NCBI RefSeq assembly: GCF_035984415.1 | Contig: NZ_CP130720.1 | Location: 2,418,001 to 2,482,000 of the forward strand | Length of the DNA: 64,000 nucleotides | Direction of reading: 5' to 3' | From: Streptomyces sp. NBC_01296 | Lineage (GTDB): Bacteria > Actinomycetota > Actinomycetes > Streptomycetales > Streptomycetaceae | In this document: one piece after another, positions 52,477 to 61,132 of the stretch | Numbering within the stretch: position 1 is the stretch's first letter | Layout: each line of letters starts with the position of its first letter | Made by a program: the position numbers and the translations under genes | The notes under the pieces: model-generated | What the model was told of the DNA's origin: nothing | The model's input: only the letters and a program-made list of their open reading frames with translations | Database searches by the model: none

Positions 52477-53721
52477 ATGGTCGCCGCGTTCGGCAACTTC
52501 CTGCACTTCCAGAGCTTGGAAAGCACCTTCCTCGAGCGCCATCCGGAGTTGGCGGACCGGGTCGAGTTCAACGCTGCCAGCCCCTTCTTCCTGAAGGTCA
52601 ACCTGCCGGGAGAACGTTCCGTCGTGCTCGCCCGCGGGAGCTACAAACTCCAGGTCGCCTGGACCATCGTCGATCCGTCCCCGCACAGCGATCCGTCCGT
52701 GTGGGCCCTCGACACATCCGTCGAGGTACTCGTCGATGCCCTGCACGCCCGCGCGGCGGCCCACGTCTTCAGCACTCCGGTGCCATCGCCGTTGCGCTGG
52801 GACGAGGGCGAAGCATCGGACATGACCCAGCTGGCCGATCTGCTCGACGCACGAGGCGTGCGCGTGCGTCGGGTCGTCGCGGGGAACCGGTGGTTCGCTC
52901 GGGGCTCGCGCAGTGACCCAGAGCTTGTGTTGGTGCACGAGTCCGCGGGGGCGTACGTGGACGCCGAGCTCGCCGACGCCTTCGTCCGGATCTCGGTCAA
53001 GCCCGCCCTCGGCTGGATGGTCGACGCGTACATCCGCGACTGGGGCGCCTGGGGCCGGGTCGACCTCGCCCGCAGTCTGTGGGATCAGTCGGCGGCCGCA
53101 CCGGGTGTTTCTCTCACTACCGTGTCCGTCGACGAGGTCGCCGACGTGATCGGGAAGGGGCCGGCTCACTGGGGCACCAGCTTCCCCTGGGAGCCCGTCA
53201 GGCGTTCCGCCAGCCGCGGGCGTGTCCCGTCCATGCGACAGGACTCCCTCTTCCCTATCGAGGAACCCGAGCCCGACGCCATGGCGCTTTTCGAGGACGA
53301 GGCCGCGCCGGATCCGTCCACCTCGGTGACGGCGGCAGGCAGAGGAATCCCGCGGGCCGTCGTCGACCAGCTGAACATGCTCGGCTTCAACGCTGTCCCC
53401 ACAGGTGACTTCGCGGCCCCAATCCATTCGGAAGGCTTTGACGTCCAGATCCGGGACGGCGGCACCAAGGATCTCTCGCTGTCCGAGATGGAACGGCTCA
53501 ACGGCCTGGCTTCGGCAGCCGGCGAAGACCTTCCCAAGCGGCTGATTCTGGTGACCGGCGCGGGCATCAGTCGGCCGGCCGCAGCGTTTGCCGACAAGGC
53601 CAAGGCCTTCGTCTTCCACATCGACCGCTCGACTGCACGACTGACCCCGCTGACCACTCGGACTCGCCAAGCCATGCTGCCCGAAACCGCACCCCGCGAC
53701 CACGACCTCGACCCCTGGTGA
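52477..53721 (+). CDS. unknown protein upstream of McrBC
   Basis: The protein has 414 residues from the ATG at 52477; a TTG at 52456 with GGAG upstream is an alternative. The N-terminal 120 residues are beta-rich (SPFFLKVNLPGERSVVLARGSYKLQVAWTI). The middle holds VRRVVAGNRWFARGSRSDPELVLVHESAGAYVDAELADAFV and a helix DLARSLWDQS. An acidic linker (FPIEEPEPDAMALFEDEAAPDP) leads to a C-terminal domain (FDVQIRDGGTKDLSLSEMERLNGLA...PKRLILVTGAGISRPAAAFADKAKAFVFHID) with a pattern recalling Mrr-like nuclease folds, but without a clear D...ExK. I do not recognise the family. The McrB gene starts 86 bp downstream, so a role in restriction is possible. Confidence 0.7.
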   Translation: MVAAFGNFLHFQSLESTFLERHPELADRVEFNAASPFFLKVNLPGERSVVLARGSYKLQVAWTIVDPSPHSDPSVWALDTSVEVLVDALHARAAAHVFSTPVPSPLRWDEGEASDMTQLADLLDARGVRVRRVVAGNRWFARGSRSDPELVLVHESAGAYVDAELADAFVRISVKPALGWMVDAYIRDWGAWGRVDLARSLWDQSAAAPGVSLTTVSVDEVADVIGKGPAHWGTSFPWEPVRRSASRGRVPSMRQDSLFPIEEPEPDAMALFEDEAAPDPSTSVTAAGRGIPRAVVDQLNMLGFNAVPTGDFAAPIHSEGFDVQIRDGGTKDLSLSEMERLNGLASAAGEDLPKRLILVTGAGISRPAAAFADKAKAFVFHIDRSTARLTPLTTRTRQAMLPETAPRDHDLDPW

Positions 53722-53807
53722 CGTAGGGCCCGGCCCACTGTCCGTGGCGCCGACTAGCCTGCCCGCAAGTGATCCGCCCACCCGTGGAAGAGGAAAGGAA
53801 GGCCCCG

Positions 53808-55658
53808 ATGGCAACGGACCCGTACCCGGAGTTCCGTCTGCGGCTGCCGAACGGCGGGCCGGAGGCGCGCGGGCGGCAGACCGACGAGATGGGCACGAAC
53901 GGCAGCCGCCGGTTCGTCGTGGGCCCGGGTCAGCCCGTTCGGGCCGAAGTCGTGCCGTCCTTCCCCAAGCGGGTGGCTTCCGCGCACCGGCTCCGGGAGC
54001 AGCTCATCTCCGAAGGGCGGATCAAGCAGACGAAGACCTGGCCCGGCTGCCTTGAGACGGCCGACACCATCACGTTCAACTCCTCGTCCGAGGCTGCCGC
54101 CGTCCTCACCGGAAGCAGCGCCAACGGCTGGACGGGTTGGAAGACCGAAGACGGCCGGCCGCTCGGCGACTTCATGCCGGATGCGTCCTGGGGGCCCAAC
54201 CGGGCCTGGCTGGTGCGCGGTTCCAACGTCACCGGGTTGGACCTCGTCTGGCGGGTGTGGCTGCCCGAGGGCCGGATCAGCCTGGCGGCCTCCCGGCTGC
54301 GGCAGGGTGTGGAACTCGGCATCAGCAAGGAGCAGGTGCGCGCTCTGGTCCAGGAGGACTACGAGTCCACGGCGACCTACAGCCAGAAGCAGGACCTGGT
54401 CGAGGAGCTGCACGCGTTCCTGTCCCGGATGAAGCCGGGCGACACCGTGTGCACCATCTCCGGTGGCCGGCTGTACGTGGGGGAGATCGCCGGCGAGGTG
54501 GAGCAGGTCGAATCGGAGGACCACCGGTCCAACCTGCGCCGCCCGGTGACCTGGCAGGAGGAGGGGTACGCGTACGACGAGCTGCCCGAGGAGCTCCAGC
54601 AGAAGCTGTCCATCCAGCACGATGTGGTGGAGCTGACCACCGTCCAGGCCGTCATCGACGGTCTCGGCCTCACGGACGAGGAGCTGGCCGACGAGGCCGA
54701 GGCGATAGAGGGGGATCCCAGCGTGGAGATCCCGGCCCTCGCCGCCCGGCGGGAGCTGGAGCTGCCGGAGCCGACCGACGAGCTGACCGCCGAGCTGCTG
54801 GTCCACAAGACGGACTGGCTGCGCGAGGTCCGGGACCTGTTGTGGGACGACCGGCAGCTCGTGCTGTACGGGCCGCCCGGCACCGGCAAGACCTATCTGG
54901 CCCTGAAGCTGGCCGAGTTCCTCGGCGGCGGCCCGGAGCAGGTGAAGCTGGTCCAGTTCCACCCCTCCTACGCCTACGAGGACTTCTTCGAGGGCTTCCG
55001 GCCGCAGGAGGACCCCGAGACCCGGGAGGTCGCCTTCCGGCTGACCGCCGGCCCGCTGCGCGAGCTGGCGGATCTGGCATCCCGGGAGGGCAACCGACAC
55101 CTCCCGCACTTCCTGATCATCGACGAGATCAACCGGGCGAATCTGGCCAAGGTCTTCGGTGAGCTGTACTTCCTCCTGGAGTACCGGAACAAGTCGGTCC
55201 GTCTCACCTACTCCGGCGACGACTTCGCCCTGCCCCCGAACCTGTTCGTCGTCGGCACCATGAACACCGCGGACCGCTCGATCGCCCTCGTGGACGCGGC
55301 CATGCGGCGCCGGTTCGCGTTCGTGGAGCTGTCCCCGCGCACCGAGCCCACCAGCGGGCTCCTCCGGCGCTGGCTCGACTCCCAGGAACGGGACCACGAG
55401 CCGGCGGAGCTACTGGACGCGCTCAACGCCCGTATCGACGAGCCGGACTTCCGGATCGGGCCGTCGTACCTGATGAAGAAGGGCGTGTACCGGGACGGCG
55501 GTCTGGAGCGCACCTGGCGGACGAAGATCCTTCCGCTGCTCGAGGAGCACCACTACGGGGAGGGCGTCGACATCGAGAAGCGGTACGGGCTCACCGCGCT
55601 GCGGCGGTCACTCCCCCAGCCGACGCCCCAGCCGCCCGCGCCCGAGCCGCTCGCGTGA
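53808..55658 (+). CDS. mcrB: McrB-like AAA+ GTPase/ATPase
   Basis: The protein has 616 residues from the ATG at 53808 (GGAAGG upstream). The N-terminal 330 residues are a DNA-recognition and linker region without a known reader domain. The AAA+ core has GPPGTGKTYL (K361), LIIDEINRANLAKVFGELYFLLE, the McrB signature GTMNTADRSIALVD, and MRRRFAFVEL. McrB forms hexamers that translocate DNA and activate the McrC nuclease against modified DNA. Its stop overlaps the McrC start (GTGA). The unusual N-terminus suggests a different target modification from E. coli McrB. Confidence 0.9.
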   Translation: MATDPYPEFRLRLPNGGPEARGRQTDEMGTNGSRRFVVGPGQPVRAEVVPSFPKRVASAHRLREQLISEGRIKQTKTWPGCLETADTITFNSSSEAAAVLTGSSANGWTGWKTEDGRPLGDFMPDASWGPNRAWLVRGSNVTGLDLVWRVWLPEGRISLAASRLRQGVELGISKEQVRALVQEDYESTATYSQKQDLVEELHAFLSRMKPGDTVCTISGGRLYVGEIAGEVEQVESEDHRSNLRRPVTWQEEGYAYDELPEELQQKLSIQHDVVELTTVQAVIDGLGLTDEELADEAEAIEGDPSVEIPALAARRELELPEPTDELTAELLVHKTDWLREVRDLLWDDRQLVLYGPPGTGKTYLALKLAEFLGGGPEQVKLVQFHPSYAYEDFFEGFRPQEDPETREVAFRLTAGPLRELADLASREGNRHLPHFLIIDEINRANLAKVFGELYFLLEYRNKSVRLTYSGDDFALPPNLFVVGTMNTADRSIALVDAAMRRRFAFVELSPRTEPTSGLLRRWLDSQERDHEPAELLDALNARIDEPDFRIGPSYLMKKGVYRDGGLERTWRTKILPLLEEHHYGEGVDIEKRYGLTALRRSLPQPTPQPPAPEPLA

Positions 55659-56866
55659 CCCAGGTCGTCGAGCTCGTCGAGCACGCCCCGGCCACCGGCC
55701 ACGTCCTGCCGGACGCGGTCGGCCGGGCGCTGGCCGCCGCCCGGATCGTGGACGCGTCCCCGGACCCGCACACGCCGGGCCGTTGGCTGCTGCGGGCCGG
55801 CAGCAAAGTCGGCGCGGTGTCCGTCGGCGTACCGGGCGGCGGCGCACCGGTCACCGTCCGCGTCACGCCCAAGGTCCCCATCGCAAGGCTGTTCTTCCTG
55901 CTCGGCTACAGCCTCGACCCGAAGGGCGCCTGGCGGGACGGCCAGGTCGAGGTGGGCGAGCACCGTGAGCTGCTGCCCGCGCTCGCGCACGCCGTGGAGC
56001 GGCAGATCGACCGGGCTCTGCGCCAAGGGCTGCTCCAGGGCTACCGGGCGACCGAGCAGAGCGCGCTCGTGGTCCGCGGGCGGATCCGCGAGGCGGACCA
56101 GATACGGCGGCGCTTCGGAGCGGCGCTGCCGGTCGAGGTGGCGTACGACGAGTTCACCACCGACATCCCCGAGAACCGCATCCTGCGCGCTGCCGTGGAA
56201 CGGCTGCTGCGCCTGCCCGGCGTACCGCCCGAGGTACGCCGACGCCTGCTGCACCAGCGCGCCCGCCTCGCCGACACCACCCCACTGCACCCCGGACAGC
56301 CGCATCCCGCCTGGCAGCCGTCCCGCCTCAACACCCGCTACCAGCCCGCCCTGCACCTGGCCCGCGCCGCGCTCGGCGGGTCCTCACCCGAGCACACCCC
56401 CGGCGGCCTGCGCATCGACGGATTCCTGTTCGACATGAACAGGCTCTTCGAGGACTTCGTGACGGTCGCCCTGCGCGAGGCCCTGCGCGGCTCGGAGCTC
56501 ACCGGCGCCCTCCAGGATCCGCACCACCTCGACGAGGAGGATGCGATCCGCATGAAGCCGGACTACGTGATGTACGGGCCGGACGGCACCCCGCTCGCGG
56601 TCGCCGACGCCAAGTACAAGGCCGAGAAGCGGGACGGCTACCCGGACGCCGACCTGTACCAGATGCTCGCCTATTGCACCGCTCTGGGACTGCCCGAGGG
56701 TCATCTCATCTACGCAAAGGGAAATGCCCCGCACGCCGCCCACCGGGTCCGGCACGCAGGCATCGTCCTCCACCAGCACGCCCTGGACCTGGACCGAGAA
56801 CCGGCCGTACTCCTGGCCGATATTGCCGCCCTTTCCCGGCATATGGGCGCTGACCTGCCCGTATGA
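55655..56866 (+). CDS. mcrC: McrC-like nuclease subunit
   Basis: The 403-residue protein starts at a GTG inside the McrB stop. The N-terminal beta-rich part (GSKVGAVSVGVPGGGAPVTVRVTPKVPIARLFFLLGYS) contacts McrB. The C-terminal PD-(D/E)xK nuclease shows KPDYVMYG (D303) and AVADAKYK (D318-x-K320), with YQMLAYCTALG as the following helix. The catalytic residues are intact. The arrangement and length are normal for a McrC partner. Confidence 0.92.
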   Translation: MTQVVELVEHAPATGHVLPDAVGRALAAARIVDASPDPHTPGRWLLRAGSKVGAVSVGVPGGGAPVTVRVTPKVPIARLFFLLGYSLDPKGAWRDGQVEVGEHRELLPALAHAVERQIDRALRQGLLQGYRATEQSALVVRGRIREADQIRRRFGAALPVEVAYDEFTTDIPENRILRAAVERLLRLPGVPPEVRRRLLHQRARLADTTPLHPGQPHPAWQPSRLNTRYQPALHLARAALGGSSPEHTPGGLRIDGFLFDMNRLFEDFVTVALREALRGSELTGALQDPHHLDEEDAIRMKPDYVMYGPDGTPLAVADAKYKAEKRDGYPDADLYQMLAYCTALGLPEGHLIYAKGNAPHAAHRVRHAGIVLHQHALDLDREPAVLLADIAALSRHMGADLPV

Positions 56867-56906
56867 TCGGCGGCGGAGTGTCCGTCCAGGGTGGGGAGTT
56901 CACGTC

Positions 56907-59048
56907 GTGCCACAGCTTGCGTTCGCCAACAGCTTCTGGGAGAGCTACGACGTCCTGGAGAAGCCGATCAAAGCCGGCGTGCGCAAGGCGATGGAGAAGT
57001 TCCAGCAGCTGACCGTGGCCGAGCTCTACGCGGACAAGGGACTGCACCTGGAGTCCGTCGACAAGGCACGCGACCCCCGGATGCGGACGATCCGCGTCAA
57101 CGACTTCTGGCGCGGTGTGGTCCTCTCCCCCGACGACGGCAGTGACGTCTTCCTGCTCGTCAACGTCGTGCCGCACGACGACGCCTACACCTGGGCGGCC
57201 AAGCGGCTGTACACGACGAACAAGGCGACCCGGGCGCTGGAGGTCCGCAACGTCGTCGCGATCGAGCAACTGACCCCGACCCTGGAGAAGGCGGCCGCTC
57301 AGGCCCCGACCCTGCTGTTCGGGCGGTACTCCGACACCGTCCTGCGCGACCTCGGCATCGACGACCAGGTACTGCGGGCGGTGCGCACCGTCATCAACAA
57401 GCCGCAGCTGGAGGCCTTCGGAACCCTCCTGCCCGAGGACCAGTTCGAGGCGCTGCAGTACCTCGCGGAGGGGTTCACCCCCGAGGAGGTCTACCGGGAC
57501 GTCGTCGCGGTGCGCCGCCCGGCCGACGCCGGGCCCGATCCGGACCAGAGCCTGGCCGTGGCCATCGCCAACACCACGAGCCGCATCACGCTCGTGACCA
57601 GCGCGGACGAGCTGACCGAGATCCTGAACAAGCCTTTCGCCGCATGGCGGGTGTTCCTGCACCCCTCGCAGCGCCGGGTCGCCTACCGGGTGTCGTACGG
57701 CGGACCGGTCCAGGTGACCGGCGGACCGGGTACCGGCAAGACCGTCGTGGCCCTGCACCGCGTCAAGCACCTGCTGTCCCGGGCGCCCGACACCCGGATC
57801 CTGCTCACCACCTACACGAACGCCCTGGCCCACACCCTGCGGGAGAACCTTGCCCTGCTGCTCGACGGGGACGAGGGGCAGCTGACCCGGGTCGACGTGA
57901 CCACGGTGAACGCCTTCGCCCACCGCACCGTTGCCGGGGACGGCACGCGGGTACCGTCCCCCGTCAACGACCGGGAGGAGCGGCAGCTCTGGCAACGCGT
58001 CCTGAAGAAGCTGCAACTCCCCTGGTCGGAACAGTTCCTCGCACAGGAGTACCGGCACGTCGTCCTGGCCCAGGACATCCGCGATCTCGACACCTACCGC
58101 ACCGCTCTGCGGCGGGGCCGGGGCAACGCCCTGTCCACCGCCCGGCGGGAACAGCTGTGGCCGGCCATCGAGCTCTTCGAGTCGATGCTGACCGGCCAGG
58201 GCTCCACCACCCACCTCAAGGTGTGCGCGCGGGCCGCCCGACTGCTCGCCGAGGCGGCGCCCGCCTACGACCACGTCGTGGTCGACGAGGCCCAGGACCT
58301 CCACCCGGCCCAGTGGCGGGTGCTGCGCGGCGCGGTCGCTCCGGGCAACGACGACCTGTTCATCACCGGGGACCCGCATCAGCGGATCTACGACGCGAAG
58401 GTGTCCCTGAGTTCCCTCGGGATCGCGGTGACCGGCCGCACGACCCGGCTGCGCATCAACTACCGCAGCACGGAGGAGATCCTGGCCTGGTCGACCGGCA
58501 TCCTGGCCCCGGTGGCGGTCGAGGACCTGGGTGGCGCGGGCTCGGACACCCTCGCCGGCTACCGCTCCGTTCTGCACGGACGCCGACCGAGCGTGGGAGG
58601 GCACAGTTCCGAGCCGGCGGAGGTCGCGGCGCTGGTAGACCGGGTACGGGAGTGGATCGCGCAGGGCGTACGACCGTCCGAGATCGGCATCTGTGCCCGC
58701 TTCAACCTCCTGCTCGACAAGGTGTACGAGAGGCTGGCGGCGGACGGGATCCCGGTGGTCCGGGTACGGGACAACCCGGGCCCGGCGGTGGACGGGGTGC
58801 GCCTGGCCACCATGCACGCGATGAAGGGCCTCGAGTTCCGCTGCGTGGCGGTCATCGGGGTGACGGCTGGGAGCCTGCCGTTCGGGCGCGAGGTCACGCC
58901 CGCCTCGATCGATGCCCTGCAGCACGAATCGGACCTGCTGCGGGAGCGCTGCCTGCTGTTCGTCGCATGCACCCGGGCCCGGGAAGCGCTGTACGTCTCC
59001 TGGTCGGGGCTGCCGAGTGAGTTCCTTCCGCAAGCCGCCGACCGCTGA
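56907..59048 (+). CDS. RelE-like domain fused to UvrD-type helicase
   Basis: The protein has 713 residues from the GTG at 56907. The first 110 residues look like a RelE/ParE toxin fold (FANSFWESYDVLEKPIKAGVRKAMEKF...LHLESVDKARDPRMRTIRVNDFWRGVVL...LVNVVPHDDAYTWA). An SF1 helicase follows: Walker A GGPGTGKT (K278), VVVDEAQDLHP (D460), GDPHQRIYDAKV, RLRINYRSTEE, and TMHAMKGLEFRCVAV. Similar fusions are known in actinobacteria, with unclear function; the toxin fold may have become a DNA- or protein-binding module. It lies 40 bp after McrC in the same direction, so it may be part of the restriction operon. Confidence 0.85.
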   Translation: MPQLAFANSFWESYDVLEKPIKAGVRKAMEKFQQLTVAELYADKGLHLESVDKARDPRMRTIRVNDFWRGVVLSPDDGSDVFLLVNVVPHDDAYTWAAKRLYTTNKATRALEVRNVVAIEQLTPTLEKAAAQAPTLLFGRYSDTVLRDLGIDDQVLRAVRTVINKPQLEAFGTLLPEDQFEALQYLAEGFTPEEVYRDVVAVRRPADAGPDPDQSLAVAIANTTSRITLVTSADELTEILNKPFAAWRVFLHPSQRRVAYRVSYGGPVQVTGGPGTGKTVVALHRVKHLLSRAPDTRILLTTYTNALAHTLRENLALLLDGDEGQLTRVDVTTVNAFAHRTVAGDGTRVPSPVNDREERQLWQRVLKKLQLPWSEQFLAQEYRHVVLAQDIRDLDTYRTALRRGRGNALSTARREQLWPAIELFESMLTGQGSTTHLKVCARAARLLAEAAPAYDHVVVDEAQDLHPAQWRVLRGAVAPGNDDLFITGDPHQRIYDAKVSLSSLGIAVTGRTTRLRINYRSTEEILAWSTGILAPVAVEDLGGAGSDTLAGYRSVLHGRRPSVGGHSSEPAEVAALVDRVREWIAQGVRPSEIGICARFNLLLDKVYERLAADGIPVVRVRDNPGPAVDGVRLATMHAMKGLEFRCVAVIGVTAGSLPFGREVTPASIDALQHESDLLRERCLLFVACTRAREALYVSWSGLPSEFLPQAADR

Positions 59049-59071
59049 TCCGCCGGCCGGGAGGCTGACGC

Positions 59072-60736
59072 TCAGGCGTCCTCGTCGACGGACGGTGCGA
59101 GCGCTCCGTTGCCCAGTCCGTCGCGGGCCAACTCCACAGCCTGCCGGCCGAGGTCCGCAACTTCTCGGACGCGGTCATCGAACTCCTGGACCGCGTTGAA
59201 GGCCTGTCCATAACGGCGCTGCGCCTCGATGTCCATTTTCGGGACCCTGCCGCTCCGGCTGTCGAAGCGGTAGGTACCACTGGCACTGGTCGAGCGCCGG
59301 GTGTTCGCCGTGCTGTGCAGGAAGCCGCGAAGGTAGTCGGTGTCCAGCTGGTCACTGACCGACGCCGGCTCGGTGTCGCCGTACTCGACGAGGCCGGCCC
59401 GGGCGAGTTCGGCGACGCTCACCGTCGAAGCGTCCAGGCTTCCGGGTCCCGTTCCCTCGGCAAGGGCGGGAAGGAGTTCGGCGAGCTGGCCGAGCTGGTG
59501 CTCCAGCCTGGCCCGCAGAGATGCGTACTCGGCGTGGTAGTCACGGTGGGAGGCCAGGATGTGCCGGCCGGGGGTGAGGTCGACGGCGTCGTCCAGCAGG
59601 CCTACGAGGGGGGCGTCGACCACTTGGTGCGGGGCCGGATCCAGCGGTCCGTCAGGCTCGTTCGCGGTCAGGTCGACCAGCCGCACCGCGGTCGCCGCAT
59701 CACCGGCACTCGTGGGTCGGGTCAGTTGCCAGACGTGGACGGGCAGCGCATGCGAGGCCGCGACTCCGGCGGGCAGCGCGACGACCTGCGTGAGCACACC
59801 GCGCCGCACGAGCTCCGCCCGGATCCGGCGGCCCGCCTTGCGGTAGGCGACCGAGGCGGGCATGACCATGAGCACCCGGCCACCCGGAGCGGTGTGGGCG
59901 TACGCATGCTGTAGCCAGGCCAGTTCGCCCTCCGCCTTGGGCGGTGTGCCGAACTCCCACCGCGAGTCGAGCAGCAAAGCTTCACGGCCCCAGTCGGTGA
60001 CACCGACGGGCGGGTCGCACACCACCAGATCGGCACGCACCTGCGACCACTCATCAGCACAGAGGGAGTCGCCCTCCGCAATGGTGACGTCCGCTTGCCC
60101 ACCCAGATCGGCGCGGAGCTGGGCCAGGCGCGCACTGTGCGGCTCTCGCTCCTGCCCGAAACGTTTCAGCCTGTGTCGGGGTCCGATAGTGAGCAGGAGC
60201 GTCCCAATGCCACAAGCGGGGTCCAGCACGGTCGCATCCGCGGCAAGGGATGGGGCGAAGTGACGCAGAGCGCGGGCGATCCGCTCGGAGGTGACACGGT
60301 CGGAGCCGGAGCGGCCGACAGAGTCGGCAATCCGGGCAGCCAGCCCTTCGACGACCTCAGCGGCGGACCCGGAGCGGACGAGTTCCTCGGACAGCCGGAT
60401 GGCGTCAGCGGGTAGATCCGGAGTGGGTTCCGCCTGGGCCAGCCGTCGGGCGATGTCCGCGACACCAGCGACCGTCTCTTCACCGTAGGCAGCCCGTACC
60501 GCTTGCCAAAGCCTGACCTCGTCCGAGACGTCCTGCCCCTTGCGCTGCCGGTCCAGCCACGCCTGCACCTCAGCGAAGGAGAAGAGCGGACTGTTCACAC
60601 CGCCACCGCTGGGAGCGGGAAAGTCGTCATAGCGCCGCCGCCAATTGGAAACCGCCGCCCGCGTCACACCAGCGAGGCGGGCAATCTCAGACCCGGAAAC
60701 CAGCTGCTCCGGCGATGCACCCTCCACGTCAGCCAT
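59072..60736 (-). CDS. HTH - N6-adenine DNA methyltransferase fusion
   Basis: The protein has 554 residues from the ATG at 60736. The N-terminal MerR-like HTH (SGSEIARLAGVTRAAVSNWRRR) and a helical linker precede a HsdM-like methylase with VLDPACGIGTLLL (D172) and a catalytic motif VVCDPPVG (D241) in place of NPPY/F. DPPV-type motifs occur in a known actinobacterial group. The C-terminus has a recognition-like region (KMDIEAQRRYGQAFNAVQEFDDRVREVADL) like a HsdS helix. It converges on the RelE-helicase gene with 23 bp between stops. It probably modifies DNA for one of the island's restriction systems and may regulate itself through the palindrome upstream. Confidence 0.85.
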   Translation of the reverse strand: MADVEGASPEQLVSGSEIARLAGVTRAAVSNWRRRYDDFPAPSGGGVNSPLFSFAEVQAWLDRQRKGQDVSDEVRLWQAVRAAYGEETVAGVADIARRLAQAEPTPDLPADAIRLSEELVRSGSAAEVVEGLAARIADSVGRSGSDRVTSERIARALRHFAPSLAADATVLDPACGIGTLLLTIGPRHRLKRFGQEREPHSARLAQLRADLGGQADVTIAEGDSLCADEWSQVRADLVVCDPPVGVTDWGREALLLDSRWEFGTPPKAEGELAWLQHAYAHTAPGGRVLMVMPASVAYRKAGRRIRAELVRRGVLTQVVALPAGVAASHALPVHVWQLTRPTSAGDAATAVRLVDLTANEPDGPLDPAPHQVVDAPLVGLLDDAVDLTPGRHILASHRDYHAEYASLRARLEHQLGQLAELLPALAEGTGPGSLDASTVSVAELARAGLVEYGDTEPASVSDQLDTDYLRGFLHSTANTRRSTSASGTYRFDSRSGRVPKMDIEAQRRYGQAFNAVQEFDDRVREVADLGRQAVELARDGLGNGALAPSVDEDA

Positions 60737-60779
60737 AACGCCAGCGTACACGACGGCCCACCCGACCAGCTTGCACAGC

Positions 60780-60792
60780 ACGTTGACAACGT
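60780..60792 (-). promoter_or_regulatory. palindrome upstream of the HTH-methylase gene
   Basis: ACGTT (60780-60784) and AACGT (60788-60792) flank GAC, 44 bp before the methylase ATG. Its core resembles the TTGACA/TGTCAA core of the 37145-37165 operator. It could bind the methylase's own HTH domain. The rest of 60793-61070 has no gene and contains the AGCGTCA repeats and the boundary repeat. Confidence 0.4.
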
Positions 60793-60911
60793 ACACGCAC
60801 AGTGGGAGAGGGGGTTGCACCTCGCCTTCGAGCTCTCGCGGCCCTGCGAAGGCGAGGTGCGGATTCGGTCATGCCGCGCCAGATCGCCATGACTGATGGA
60901 TCATCAGGACA

Positions 60912-60929
60912 AGCGTCACGCGAGCGTCA
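60912..60929. repeat. AGCGTCA direct repeats at the right island end
   Basis: Two copies of AGCGTCA, at 60912-60918 and 60923-60929, have the same orientation as the six at the left end and lie about 130 bp inside the right boundary repeat. Confidence 0.45.
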
Positions 60930-61060
60930 AGATTCTCGGGGCGGAGTCAGCCCGTTCGAGGCTCCCTCATGAAACAGCAGGTCAGTGCCGTTCCACGAAG
61001 ACCGAGCACCCATCGCGTGATGAAAGGCGTGAAACACGTCGAGACTTGCACGACATCACG

Positions 61061-61132
61061 AACCTGCAGGTCAGGCGCCCTTTGCGATCGGCTCCAGGAT
61101 TGCCACGCACTCCACGTGGTGCGTCATCGGGA
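61061..61132. other. right island boundary: 3' end of the RNA-methyltransferase gene
   Basis: This 72-bp segment covers the last 62 bp of the intact RNA-methyltransferase gene plus 10 bp beyond its stop. It matches 27631-27702 at 62 of 72 positions, including 15 identical bases at the outer end and 17 at the inner end. It is the probable attachment site of the 33.4-kb island. Confidence 0.75.

Noticed and set aside
27949..61070. A DrmC (phospholipase-D fold) gene or an integrase gene within the island
   Set aside because: No HKD motif (HxKxxxxD) in a suitable protein and no tyrosine or serine recombinase signature was found in any plausible frame.
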